Position numbers and translations under genes: made by a program
Origin: Anabaena sp. 4-3
Lineage (GTDB): Bacteria; Cyanobacteriota; Cyanobacteriia; Cyanobacteriales; Nostocaceae
Reading direction: 5' to 3'
Assembly: GCF_001597745.1 (NCBI RefSeq)
Contig: NZ_LUHJ01000061.1
Span: 45,810-109,809 of the forward strand
DNA: 64,000 nt
In this document: in pieces, positions 16,021 through 27,100 of the stretch
Numbering within the stretch: position 1 is the first letter of the stretch
Layout: each line of letters starts with the position of its first letter
Notes under the pieces: model-generated
Seen by the model: only the letters and a program-made list of their open reading frames with translations
Database searches by the model: none
Told to the model about the DNA's origin: nothing

Positions 16021-19000
16021 ACTATTGACTTCTTGCTCAAACTCTGTTAGGAATCTAAACGCCTTGAGAATATAACTAGCGCATTCTCTAGGGGAAGTGT
16101 TGTAAAAATGTGGCCATGCTAAAGCTTTATCTTCATCATAGCGATCGCCTCGTTCTGGGTGTTGATCTAACCAAGTTAACCGCACCGCATGACCAATTAA
16201 CACATCTAAAACAATATATTCTTCAATTTGTAGACTGGGGTTTTTAGATGCGATCGCCCCTAACTCCATCAGTGCTTCAATATTCACTTGGCGATACTCT
16301 GGAGCTTCAATTTTATTTAACAGATGCTCAACCAACAGAGCAAAATTCTTCTCCCCGGCTGTCATCTCCGATATCACACCACTATCTAAGCGATTGCGAC
16401 GCTCTAACTTATCCCCAATCACTAACCCCTTGCAGTGTTGCATTAATAACCACACCTGCTGAAAGAAATTTTTCGGTACACGGTTTAAAGCTCCCTCCGC
16501 TTGGCGAAAACGTCGCCAACCACCAGGGGTAACTTCTGCCTCTACTTCTGCAATTGTCGGTGATACCACCCAATCAATGTCGCTTTCTTTTTGCTTAACG
16601 TGCAGAGATTCCTGTTGTCGCAGTAGTTGACTCATGCCTGTATAGGCAGTCAAGACTTTATTTAAACGGGTGTTAACTTCAAAAGGTGCAAGCTCCATTA
16701 AACGCTCGTAGGCTTCATCCTGAGTTACCTGTAACTCTCGTGCCAGTTCGCTAGTAATTAATAAGATGAGATAGCCGACTCTGAGAGTCAGTAACCCTTT
16801 AAATAAGTCCGGTTCTGATTTAATTAAGGTAGCCAGATAAATCAGAATTTCTTGGGTTAACACGCGATCGCGGATATCCTCACGACAGAAATTATTAATC
16901 TTCTCGTAAATTTCATTATGCGGCATCGGCACAGTAATCAAAGACGCTTCACTGTAAGCCCTACCTACAGCAATTTGTTTACCCCGTACCAAAATACTCG
17001 TCACCGCATCCGACAAACCAATATCCACCATCTGAAGCAAACCAGCCGCCCGTCGCACTACCGCCCAGTGACCAGAATCCCCCGCTTTCGTGTAGACTTC
17101 ATGCAGTAAATCAGCTACCATCACCGGATGATCCGGCCCCCCAAACCCAGTATCAAATTCCCATCCTTGCAAACGAGTCAAAGTCTGCAATAACTCAATT
17201 TGCTCGTAGAGATTTTCAGAAGAACGCAGAGATGACAATAAAAAACTCAAGTTAGTTTCACATTCCATCTGGAATTCTTGAGTATTTCCTAAACGCCGAC
17301 TTTTACCAGGATGATAAGCCAAATAATAACAATGCGGCGCAGCATTTTGCATTGCTGACTGAGCCAACTCCCCAGCCGGTATAAAATCAATTCTTTGAAT
17401 TCCCGCCGTCAGCATCAATTGATTTAGCCGCCCTAATTTAACTTGCACCCCATTACATACACCCGCTTTTAACTCCTGCATCAGTTCTAGTAACGCCTGA
17501 GAACCAGTTTCCAGAATCGTGTGCGTCAACATTAAAGTTAGAGTAGGACGACCTAAATCACTCCAATATTTTTGAATATAAGCCAATTCACTTCTGAGTT
17601 GATCTACCAAAAAATGGTAATCCAGAGTTAAATAAAACTGTTGCGAATCTAAAAATGATGGTAAAAATACCACCGTCTCCCCCTGAATGCGGAAAATTCT
17701 TGATGTAGTCAAACTCCGCAAACGGCGCACAGGCCGCCCAGTCAAACCCAGTTTATCATTACGACCAATTTGGGTGTAAATATGAGAAAGTTCCTTCGCT
17801 TTTCTCACTTGAATTGGTTCTACTTGCTTGGGTGTTTGCGTTTCAATCCCATATACTTCTAGTTCCGCTTGTAAATCCTCATCTTCTGCTAACAACGCAA
17901 TTTGGACTACAGCTTCCCGCTTTTTCCCCACACACAAATGTCTACCCAAAGGGTCAACATCACCCAACGCCAACAACCCCTCACTCAACATATTACCGAG
18001 AAAATATAAACTTTGCGCCCACACCAACGGGATATTTTCATTCGGTAAACGTGGCTGACTTTGAGGAGCTAACTTTTCCGCTTCCACATTTTCGGCGGCA
18101 ACATAATATAACTCTGGCAATAAACGCAAACCATCACGTTCAACCAGTAAATCTTCTAAACGTTCTTGGTAATATTTAACTTGCTTGTTGTCTCCACGAA
18201 ATAACCCATCTAAAGCTAAATAAGTAAAAAATAACGGCCATTCACACTCAATATGCTCAAATTGTTTAAGTTCCCAAGGTTCATAATGTAAACGGTTAGT
18301 GTCTTCTAAAACCGTTTGATGTCCATCACGCAAAAAGCGTTTACAGCCGTATTTACCTTGGAGTTTATTAATAATATCATTCAGAGTGCGTTCTCTGAGT
18401 TGCACATCTTCCACAGCAAAAGCCGGATAGCCGATAATACTCAACAAAGCTGCATCAATTTCTTTAGAAGCAGATTCCCTCGGTAATAAAGATTCTAAAG
18501 TAGTGCGAGCGCGAGCAATTTCATCTGGTAACACATGAATGACTGAAGCTTGGCTTCCCTTTACCCCAAACAAATCCAGTCCATTCATCGCTTCTAAAGC
18601 CGCTTTCGCCATTCCTACAGAACTGGCGTTTAACTCCGCATTCCCATGATTGATTTTATTTCCCCGTTCCCAAATGCCATAATCAGGAGTGCGGTAAGCT
18701 CGTCCAATGTAATAAACCAAGTTTTGGACAAAATTTACCTCATCAATTGTATAAATGATTTGCAACCCTGAAGTTGTCATTTCTGCCAACATCAATAAAA
18801 ATATCGATGTCGCATCTAATTGTAAATGTCCCCATTCATCATCACCTACAACAATGTCCCCCGTAGCCGTGTTGTATTTAGCGTGTAACCCATCTAAAAG
18901 TGACTGAGTATGCTTAAATAGCTCTACTTTGGGAGATTGTCGCATCATCGCAAACAACAACCCACGCATCAGCTTAATCACACTATGTTCTAACTCATAG

Positions 19001-19233
19001 GTGTGTCCCTTGTCGTCATCCACCTTGCGATATGCCAGTGCTAAACCCCAAACTGCCAAAATGCTGTAAACATTGTCTCTCACCCAAGCATCGGTATAAT
19101 CACCGTGAGCAGTTATCGCCGTACTTGCAGGTAGCAAGCCAGTAATAGGATTCTGACGCGTCAGAATCACAGTTTTGATTTGCTGATAGTAAAACTCTAG
19201 TCTAGCTTGTAGTTCGGTGGCTGTTTTCATCAT
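16015..19233 (-). CDS. GH15 / phosphorylase kinase alpha-beta-like protein
   Basis: This very long protein (1072 residues from the chosen start) has an N-terminal six-hairpin glucoamylase-type fold: TGLLPASTAITAHGDYTDAWVRDNVYSILAVWGLAL, DEWGHLQLDATSIFLLML, YRTPDYGIWERG and HYEPWELKQFEHIECEWPLFF. These match the GH15 domain shared by glucoamylases and the regulatory subunits of eukaryotic phosphorylase kinase. The C-terminal half (about 480-1070) also resembles the kinase subunits and contains CASYILKAFRFL near its end. No signal peptide is seen, so it is probably cytosolic and linked to glycogen metabolism or its control. The frame is open for 62 codons upstream to 19419, but that segment does not look like family sequence. 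The tandem ATGs at 19233/19230 fit better. Confidence 0.85.
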   Translation of the reverse strand: MMKTATELQARLEFYYQQIKTVILTRQNPITGLLPASTAITAHGDYTDAWVRDNVYSILAVWGLALAYRKVDDDKGHTYELEHSVIKLMRGLLFAMMRQSPKVELFKHTQSLLDGLHAKYNTATGDIVVGDDEWGHLQLDATSIFLLMLAEMTTSGLQIIYTIDEVNFVQNLVYYIGRAYRTPDYGIWERGNKINHGNAELNASSVGMAKAALEAMNGLDLFGVKGSQASVIHVLPDEIARARTTLESLLPRESASKEIDAALLSIIGYPAFAVEDVQLRERTLNDIINKLQGKYGCKRFLRDGHQTVLEDTNRLHYEPWELKQFEHIECEWPLFFTYLALDGLFRGDNKQVKYYQERLEDLLVERDGLRLLPELYYVAAENVEAEKLAPQSQPRLPNENIPLVWAQSLYFLGNMLSEGLLALGDVDPLGRHLCVGKKREAVVQIALLAEDEDLQAELEVYGIETQTPKQVEPIQVRKAKELSHIYTQIGRNDKLGLTGRPVRRLRSLTTSRIFRIQGETVVFLPSFLDSQQFYLTLDYHFLVDQLRSELAYIQKYWSDLGRPTLTLMLTHTILETGSQALLELMQELKAGVCNGVQVKLGRLNQLMLTAGIQRIDFIPAGELAQSAMQNAAPHCYYLAYHPGKSRRLGNTQEFQMECETNLSFLLSSLRSSENLYEQIELLQTLTRLQGWEFDTGFGGPDHPVMVADLLHEVYTKAGDSGHWAVVRRAAGLLQMVDIGLSDAVTSILVRGKQIAVGRAYSEASLITVPMPHNEIYEKINNFCREDIRDRVLTQEILIYLATLIKSEPDLFKGLLTLRVGYLILLITSELARELQVTQDEAYERLMELAPFEVNTRLNKVLTAYTGMSQLLRQQESLHVKQKESDIDWVVSPTIAEVEAEVTPGGWRRFRQAEGALNRVPKNFFQQVWLLMQHCKGLVIGDKLERRNRLDSGVISEMTAGEKNFALLVEHLLNKIEAPEYRQVNIEALMELGAIASKNPSLQIEEYIVLDVLIGHAVRLTWLDQHPERGDRYDEDKALAWPHFYNTSPRECASYILKAFRFLTEFEQEVNSY

Positions 19234-19439
19234 CTCATTGAGTGCAGCTTGCTGAATTCGACCCGTCAGCCAAGCCAAAACAAGTTCTGTAATGGACGAT
19301 GGGATTAAAGCTGAGGTCGATGGGGATTTTCTATTATCTCTTGTTCGTGAGCATTTGGTCACAAAATTGTGAAGGAATCCCAAAAAATTCAAAATTACGT
19401 AATGTTCAGGGATTGCCAAATTAAACAGTCTCCAATATG

Positions 19440-19503
19440 TAGGGTGCGTCAGTCAGAGAAAACGCAGGCAATCCCAAGAAAATATTCGTACTGACGCATC
19501 CTA
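19440..19503. repeat. MITE-like element with GTAGGGTGCGTCAG ends, copy 2
   Basis: TAGGGTGCGTCAG is mirrored by CTGACGCATCCTA. The interior shares CCAAGAAA-TATTC with copy 3 at 32079-32142. Confidence 0.8.
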
Positions 19504-19581
19504 CCCAAGCTCACGCTTACCCAGTCCCCAAAATCACCGTTAGCTGTGTTAAGACAGGTGGAATACAAATATTTAACTGCC

Positions 19582-20436
19582 ATGAAACAGCAAAAAAATC
19601 AATTCAGCCATCTTACGGCTATTGAAAGAAATTACCTGTCATTTCCTGCACAGTTTTTACTCAGTCAAAACCTGCTGCAAGGTAAAATACTAGATTTTGG
19701 TTGTGGCTTTGGTAATGATGTGAAATTATTACAGCAAAAAGGCTGGGATATTACAGGCTATGATCCTTATTATTTTCCCCAATATCCTGCTGAGAAATAT
19801 GACACCATCATTTGCTTTTATGTTTTAAATGTTTTGTTCCCTGAAGAACAATCTCAGGTGTTGATGGCAATATCTCATCTATTAAAACCCGGTGGAAAAG
19901 CTTATTATGCGGTAAGAAGGGATATCAAAAGAGAAGGCTTTCGAGAACATTACGTCCACAAAAAGCCGACTTATCAATGTATTGTCAAACTGCCTTGTCA
20001 GTCAATTTATGTAGATGAAAGTCGAGAATTATATGAGTATATTCCTTATAATTCTCAGCGTCACTCATCTAATAATTGTATATTTTGCAATCCTCGGAGA
20101 AATCTGAGATTATTAACCGAATCGGCAACGGCTTATGCTATGTTTGACGGTTATCCTCTCAGCAAAGGACACGTTTTAGTAATTCCTAAACGTCATCTGA
20201 GTAATTATTTTGAGCTACCTTTCAAAGAGCAATCTGCTTGTTGGTTGATGGTAAATAAAGTCCAAGAAATGCTCACCGCCGAATTTGCTCCTGATGGCTT
20301 TAATGTGGGAATGAACGTTAATCGTGCCGCCGGGCAGAATGTGATGCACGCCAGTATTCACATCATCCCGCGTTATCAAGGTGACTCTATCGGGACTAAA
20401 AGTGGTATCAGAAACGTCATCCCTAAAAAGACATAG
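19582..20436 (+). CDS. SAM methyltransferase - HIT domain fusion
   Basis: Two enzymes are joined. The N-terminal part (about 10-125) is a class I methyltransferase with ILDFGCGFGNDVKLL (SAM loop), GYDPYYF and a LKPGGKAYYAV strand. The C-terminal part (about 165-296, counted from an upstream GTG at 19546) is a HIT domain with a zinc-type CIFC pair, LSKGHVLVIPKRH and the active-site segment GQNVMHASIHIIPRYQGD. The central histidine of the HxHxH triad, the nucleophile in classical HIT hydrolases, is serine here (HASIH). Simple nucleotide hydrolysis by the usual route is therefore doubtful, though HxSxH forms may be a recognised subgroup. The ATG at 19582 is preferred to the GTG because the upstream residues add nothing recognisable. 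Substrates unknown. Confidence 0.85.
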   Translation: MKQQKNQFSHLTAIERNYLSFPAQFLLSQNLLQGKILDFGCGFGNDVKLLQQKGWDITGYDPYYFPQYPAEKYDTIICFYVLNVLFPEEQSQVLMAISHLLKPGGKAYYAVRRDIKREGFREHYVHKKPTYQCIVKLPCQSIYVDESRELYEYIPYNSQRHSSNNCIFCNPRRNLRLLTESATAYAMFDGYPLSKGHVLVIPKRHLSNYFELPFKEQSACWLMVNKVQEMLTAEFAPDGFNVGMNVNRAAGQNVMHASIHIIPRYQGDSIGTKSGIRNVIPKKT

Positions 20437-20529
20437 GTTTATTTATGAATGTTGTAATGCCAATAAGTAAGCACAAGCAAGAACTTATATCATGTCCGTT
20501 AGAATAGTTATCATATTTGTGAGGGCTAG

Positions 20530-20564
20530 GGAACAGGCAACAGGCAACAGGCAACAGGCAACAG
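20530..20564. repeat. Tandem heptamer CAGGCAA
   Basis: Four to five direct copies of CAGGCAA (STRR type). Confidence 0.85.
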
Positions 20565-20764
20565 AGTCAGAGAAATGTCTGCATCTTCAGTTAATTATCA
20601 GTAATTAAGTGGGCTTGATATTATACCAAGTTGCAATCACAGATAGTAGGGTTTGAGCATTGCAAAACCCTACAGCCACTAGAGTTGAGGAATATTTTTG
20701 ATGAAAATCTTCTTTTTTTTAATCTAATTGAGTATCAGACTTGACAAAAACTTTATAAATACCC

Positions 20765-20794
20765 TTAACCTTTTATAACCAATTTTCATAGAAT
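20765..20794 (+). promoter_or_regulatory. Putative promoter of the 43-residue gene
   Basis: TTAACC (20765) and TAGAAT (20789) are separated by 18 nt, giving a start near 20801 and a leader of about 117 nt. A TTGACA lies further upstream near 20741. Confidence 0.35.
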
Positions 20795-20917
20795 GGTGTT
20801 AAAACTAAAGAATGATTTAACAATCATCCCCAAGACTAAACAAGCACTACCAACTAATTAGGTAAATTTAGAGATGGCGGCCTTTTAGTCTACACAACAG
20901 ATAAAAGGAGAGACATT

Positions 20918-21049
20918 ATGTCTTTGCGTTACAACCAAAATCATGCTCCTTTAGTAAAAGTAGTTTATTCTCAAGTGAAAGTAAACGGCAAAATTGAGTT
21001 AGTACCTCTAGAACTATACGCCGATGGTTCACTCAAGCGGGCTGTGTGA
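20918..21049 (+). CDS. Small 43-residue protein
   Basis: The frame starts with ATG 7 nt after an excellent Shine-Dalgarno (AAAAGGAG, 20903-20910) and runs 43 codons to TGA: MSLRYNQNHAPLVKVVYSQV, then a basic-acidic mix ending LYADGSLKRAV. It has no membrane helix or signal. The strong ribosome site, a plausible promoter and a clean stop support a real gene. I do not recognise the product. It lies tail-to-tail with the giant phosphatase gene, 67 bp away. Function unknown. Confidence 0.65.
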   Translation: MSLRYNQNHAPLVKVVYSQVKVNGKIELVPLELYADGSLKRAV

Positions 21050-21116
21050 ACTTGAACGCATCGCAAGAGTCTGTTGATTAACCCCCTTCCCTAGTAGGGA
21101 AGGGGGAAAAATCAAG

Positions 21117-24100
21117 TTAAATCAAGACAAACTGGTTGGAGTTAGTCACATTCAAACCACTGGCTTGAATACCAGTCAGAACAGCGAGAGTTTGATTGTT
21201 GAAGCTAATTTGGGTATCAGCACCAACTTGATTTAACTGGAGTGTTGAGGTTGTAATTCCTAAGCTAGCAGCACCAAGAATACCAATCACATCAGTACCA
21301 ATTTGGAAGTCAAGAATAGTATTGGCTGCTGTGGGTAGTTCTGTATTAACAATCCAGAATTGATCAGCACCAGCACCACCAGATAGCAAGTTATCACCAC
21401 CAGATTGTACCCAGAATTGGTCATTACCATCACCACCTAAAGCGCGGTCATTGCTACCCAGGTAGAAGATATCATTACCAGCACCACCAGACATCCGGTT
21501 GCTACCTTTACCGTCGGTAGCTTCAAAGATGTCATCACCATCGCTACCAAAAACGCGATCGCCTTTGTTGACAGTGATAATATCATCACCGCTACCAGCA
21601 TTCACCCGGTTGTTACCGCCAAAAGGTGAAATTACACCAAATACAGTATCAATTTCATCTTGACCTGCACCGGTGAAAATTGTATCGTTGATGCCATCAA
21701 CCTTGACATTGCTAGTGGGGTCGTTAGCGATCGCTGTATCATTACCCGCAGTTCCCGATTTGACACTCGGTGCTTCAGCAATAGCAGCAGTCACACCCAA
21801 GCGGGAATCAAGGGCTAGGGGTTGTTCCAGTTCCAACACCACCATCTCATTGTTGTCTATCGCTGGGGGACGACCGATAGAGAAGGGATAGTTGTTATCG
21901 TTGGCGACTAGAATGGTTTTTTCATCGATTACCAATACATCTTCAATGGTCACGAAAGGCATATCATAAGTATTGTTGCCATCACCATTGAGATCATTGG
22001 GGTCTTGGATGTTGAGCAGGTTTGCTACTTCCTGTTTCGAGACAAACCCGTTAGCATCAATCTGACTGAAGTCTACCTTGAATATCTTCTTGAAGGCGGC
22101 AGCACTACCTTGTCCACCATCCCGTTCAATAACTAAGAACTCGTTGTTATTGATAGGAGTAAAATCACCGATCGCATGACTGGGATTTGCTAATTGATAG
22201 TATCCTAATAGACCTTGGTAGGTTTTGCTGGCGACATCGAATTTGTAAATTCTGACAGAACCAGCAGGATCACCGACAACAGTCCCTTCTAACATGGGAT
22301 AGAGGGTTTGGCGATCAGGGCTAAATGCCATACCTTCAAAGCCCCGTGAACTGCTCAAGTTTGCTGTTACAAGTTCGCCATAGTAGGGGGTGTTGGGGTC
22401 ATTGCTAGGGTTAGTGTAACCAGTACCAGCGAGGTAATCATTTACTAATACCTGCCGTCCTGTTTTGGGGAAGTCGGTAAAGAAACCATCTACACCCAAA
22501 TCAATGAACTTACGGAACTCTGCACCAGGGTCGTTGTTGTAAGTATCAGGAAGGAAGAACTCGTCATTTCTTAAGGTGTAGAGATGGACGAGCAAACCTG
22601 CTGCATGGGCATCTTGGATTAAAGTTGTAGGTGTGCCTAAAACGCGATCGCCATCACTAATTACACCATCCCCATTCAAATCATCAGGCTGACCATCGTT
22701 GTTGTTATCCACCGTCAACTGGGGAACGATGCGCTGTTTGTTAGGCCCAATACCTTCAGCGTAGGTAGCAATTTCCGCCAACCCTGCGGGTGTGGTGAGG
22801 TCAGTATAGGTACGAGTGTCACCACTGACTACAAAATCATAAGGTCTACCTGAACCACCGAACAATTGCACCAGAGGAATATCAACCCCGGCGGCGGGCA
22901 TGATGGTGTTATTGAGTTCTTTGAGGTTGCTGACTTCAAAGGACTGAATGAAGATGCGAGTAGGATCGGTAAAGTTCTCAGCTTTGAGAGTATCTATTAA
23001 GATTTGGCTGGTGTTGAAACCTTGCTGTTGGAAGTAGGTGGGGTGTTTGGTTTCGGGATAGATACCGATTTGACGACCGGTTTCTAATTCGACTTCTTTC
23101 ACCAAATCAATGACTTCTTTCAGGGTAGGAACTTTTAACCCGTCATCATCAAAAGCAGTGCTACGTAAAGCCGGGAGACGTTCAATCGCATTCAGTTGTT
23201 TAACTTCTGCCAGGGTGAAGTCTTCCGCAAACCAACCAGCCACATTGCGACCATCTAAATTTTTGATTGTCAGGCGATCGGCAAATTCTGCACGGAGATA
23301 AACATCGGTGCTGGTGTTGGTGGTATTAATAACAGGGTTGCCGTTAGCATCACGTTGAATTGTGCCATCGGAATTGAGAACCGCGACTGCTAACATCGGC
23401 TCATGACGAGCAATTAATACACCATCTTGAGTGACGGCTAAATCAGGTTCAATGAAATCTGCACCTTGAATGATGGCTAACTTGTATGCTTCTAGGGTAT
23501 GTTCTGGACGTTCACCACTTGAGCCACGATGTCCGATCACTATCGGAGCTTGACCATTGAGGGTATCAAATTCGGGTTGAGATAAAACAGTGGGATTTTG
23601 GGGTGAACGCACTTCATCAGCCGTAATTTGATCACGCACCAAATCACCTGTACCGGGGAAATCGGTAAAGTAACCATCTACACCCAAGCTAATGAATTGA
23701 CGATACTCTAATTCAGGATTGTTATTGTAGTTTGAAGCTAAGAAGCGTCCTTCATTGCGGAAGGTGTAAGGATGAACCAGCAACCCTTCCTCATGAGCAT
23801 CACTAACTAAGCTGCTAGGTGGTAGGGTAACTTTATCCGCATCGTTAATTACACCATCATTATTTAGGTCGTCAGGCTGACCATCATTATTATTGTCTAC
23901 AGTCCTAACTGAGACAATCATCCGTTTCCAAGGGCCAATCCCGTCAGCATAGGTAGCAATTTCCTGTAAACCTTCAGGAGTTTGCAAATCTGCATAAGTG
24001 CGGGTATCACCTGCCACTGTGAAATCATAGGGTCGAGCATTCACACTTTCGTATAAAAGTGTGCCATCATTTGCCACATCGTAAGCATCCAACAACTGCA

Positions 24101-27100
24101 CCAAGGGAATATCTACACCTTCGGCTGGCATGATGTTGTTATTCAAATCCTTGAGGTTGCTGACTTCAAAGGATTGAATAAATACACGGGTGGGGTCAGT
24201 AAATTCTTTGTCTTTGAGGGTGTCAATCAGTTTTTCTTCCAGAGACAAGCCCAAATTGTCGTGATAGGTGGGGTGTTTAGTTTCGGGATAAATACCGATT
24301 TTCTTACCCGTTTGTGCTTCCACCTCTTTGAGTAAATCAATGATTTCGCCCAGGGTGGGAATTTCCAGCACACCATTAAACACCTGATCGCGATAACCTT
24401 GGGGCATGACAGCACGCAGGGTTTTAATTTCTGCCAAGGTAAAATCAGAAGCAAAGAAACCTTCTTCTTCTACCCCATCTACCATCATCGTCTTTCTACG
24501 GTCGGCAAATTCGGGACGACTGGCGACATCAGTAGTATTAATCAGGTTGGGTTCGTGACGGGCAATTAATACCCCATCTTGAGTAGATACTAAATCGGGT
24601 TCGATGAAATCTGCACCGCGCAAAATTGCCAGTCGGTAGGCTTCTATGGTATGTTCTGGCAGTTCTCCACTAGCACCCCGATGTCCGATAACAATCGGTG
24701 CTTCACCGTTGAGAGTGTTGAGTTGAACCGGGTTAGGTGTGGGGATGGGTGCTTCTAATAAAACACCTTCACTATTGAAATGTAGTAAGTATGGCCCAAA
24801 CTCATCACCTATCCAGATATCCCCATTGGCATCAATGACAAAGGACTCTATATCAAAGTCAGCCCCAGTCAGTTGCCGTGTTGCCGTGTCATGATTGACA
24901 ATATCAAAGGGGATTAACTTGTTAGGGTCAGACAGTTGAATAAAGCTTTCAACCGCAACAGTACCATTACCATTTTCTGAACCCGCAAAATTCGGGTTAA
25001 CTTGGTAAATCCGCAACAGAAAATCAGCACTATTGTTTTTAGCTCCAAAACCGTTATCTGCTAAAAACCAAAATACATCACCACCACCATTAGGCGCAAA
25101 CTGTACACCGCTAAAACCTTGCACTGGTTGACCAGGGAAAGGCGTAGGACGGCCATTTGTTGGGTTATTTACAGCTGCACCGGATACAGGGCCAGCAGCG
25201 AAAGTGTCAGCAGGAAGAGATGCAAAACCTTTGAGTGTCACCATAGGAGAAGCTATATTTACAGTCGTTGAAGTTTGGTCGTCTTCTAGTGGATTGTTAT
25301 TACCTGCCTGAGAATCCAAGTCAGGTTGATTTTGAGCAGTAATTTCTGCTCGATTAGTCAATGCGCCACTTTGGTTAACCTTGGCGGTTATTGTGAGGGT
25401 GCGGGTGTTATTACCTGCAATTTCTCCCACATCCCACACACCAGTTTGATTGTTGTAAGTTCCCTGTTCTGGTGTTGCAGAGATGAAAGTAAATTGCTGT
25501 GGTAATAAGTCTGTAACTTTAATACCGTTAGCAACAAGTGGGCTGTTATTAAAGAGGCTCAAAGTGAAGGTTACTTCTCCCCCGATCACTGGGTTAGTAA
25601 CATCTACATTTTGACTCAACTCTAAATCAACACTTGCTATGCTGTTCGGTAGTTCTAAAATTCCCAATTTTTCAACAGGCGTATTACCAGTAACGTTAAA
25701 ATCGTTATCATTAATTAACGCCAGAGTGTTGTCTGAAACTAATGCTAAACCTTCTAATTTTTCAACTCCTGTGTAACCTAATTGGGCAGCATTAGCAATC
25801 AAACTTTTGCTAACTGTTTGAATATTAACAGCCGCTAATTCTGCTGTGGTTAATTGTTCAATAGTTTTACCATTTGGCAAGGTAAAGTTAGCAGGATTAT
25901 TAATATTAGTTGCCCCTGCTAAATTAATTTGGTAGATGAGTTTATTGGAAGTGTTATCACTTCTATCATCTCTTTCGACAACGGCAAATTTACCATTACC
26001 TAATGCAACAGCATCACCAATTTTGTCGGTTCTAGCATTACCACTACCAGAAATATCATCAAGTAGGTAGAGATATTCCCCAGTAACTTGTTTGGAAATA
26101 ATGTCAAATTCCAAAATTCTCAAATTACGGGAATTTCGAGAAGTTGCATCATTAGCAACATCTGGGTTATCAATGGCACTCTGAATAAAAGCATAAAGCT
26201 TGTTACCTTCCAGTGCTACTGCTTCAAAACCTCTGTTATTGCGTCTTTGGGCGTAAACTGCTGGTAATACTTCTGTGCCGAAAGTACCTGCTGCTGCGTC
26301 TGGGTTGAGTGCTGTGGCTGTTCCTTGGGGAATATAACGATTAATTAATTTACCGTTACTGTCAAAGTGATAAATTGCTGGTCGATATTCGTCAACCATC
26401 CAATAATCACCGTTTGGTGCAATGACAATTCCCTCTAAATCAGCCCCTAATGTGTCATTAGTTAAAACATTACCATTCAAATCAACACCAACTTCATCAG
26501 TATAAGCTAAACCACCTGCTACAGCTTGCAAATTTGGTAGTCCTGTTAATGGTGTTGTGCCATCTTCACGGAATAATTTTGTGTGCTTGGTGATAGTAAT
26601 CTCACCTGTTTGGCGGTTGAGTTCAAAACTGACTATTTCTGGTTGAAAGTTGGGTAATAAAAATGGTCGATTTTGACCTGTGGGTTCTCCATTTGGCCCC
26701 CGGTCTGTGTGGGTGACAAATTGTAAATTACCATTAGGTGCAGTACCTTGAAAATACAAGCCAGAGAAGCCACCTAAAAAGATATCTTGACCTGTGCTGG
26801 TTGTGCCTAATTTGGGTAAGTTGGTAAATTCGTAATTAGTTAATCTGGGTTGCATTACAGGGTTGCGGGGGTCGTAACTGCTAGTGTCAATGTTTAATGT
26901 TTTGGGAAAAGCATTAGCGATATTTTCCCAAGGTACAAACTTAAAGTTGCTATTGATGTTTTCTAGTTCGCCATCATCTTCGACTAATGTAGCTGGGTCG
27001 TTATTACCATCTTGGGTGACAAATAAACCGAATGGGAAATTAGCACCAAGGGGAACGTTAATGACATCTGCACCATCTGATTCTTGTACGCTGTCAATTG

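Larger units (their letters stand above)
20437..20917. other. Intergenic region with promoter and repeats
   Basis: It contains CAGGCAA heptamers (20530-20564), a hairpin TAGGGTTT...AAACCCTA near 20647-20672, and the likely promoter and ~120-nt 5' leader of the 43-residue gene. No other gene is seen. Confidence 0.5.

Noticed and set aside
19234-19419. 62-residue N-terminal extension of the GH15-like protein
   Set aside because: The open frame exists, but the residues look non-coding and the known fold begins at the tandem ATGs near 19233.
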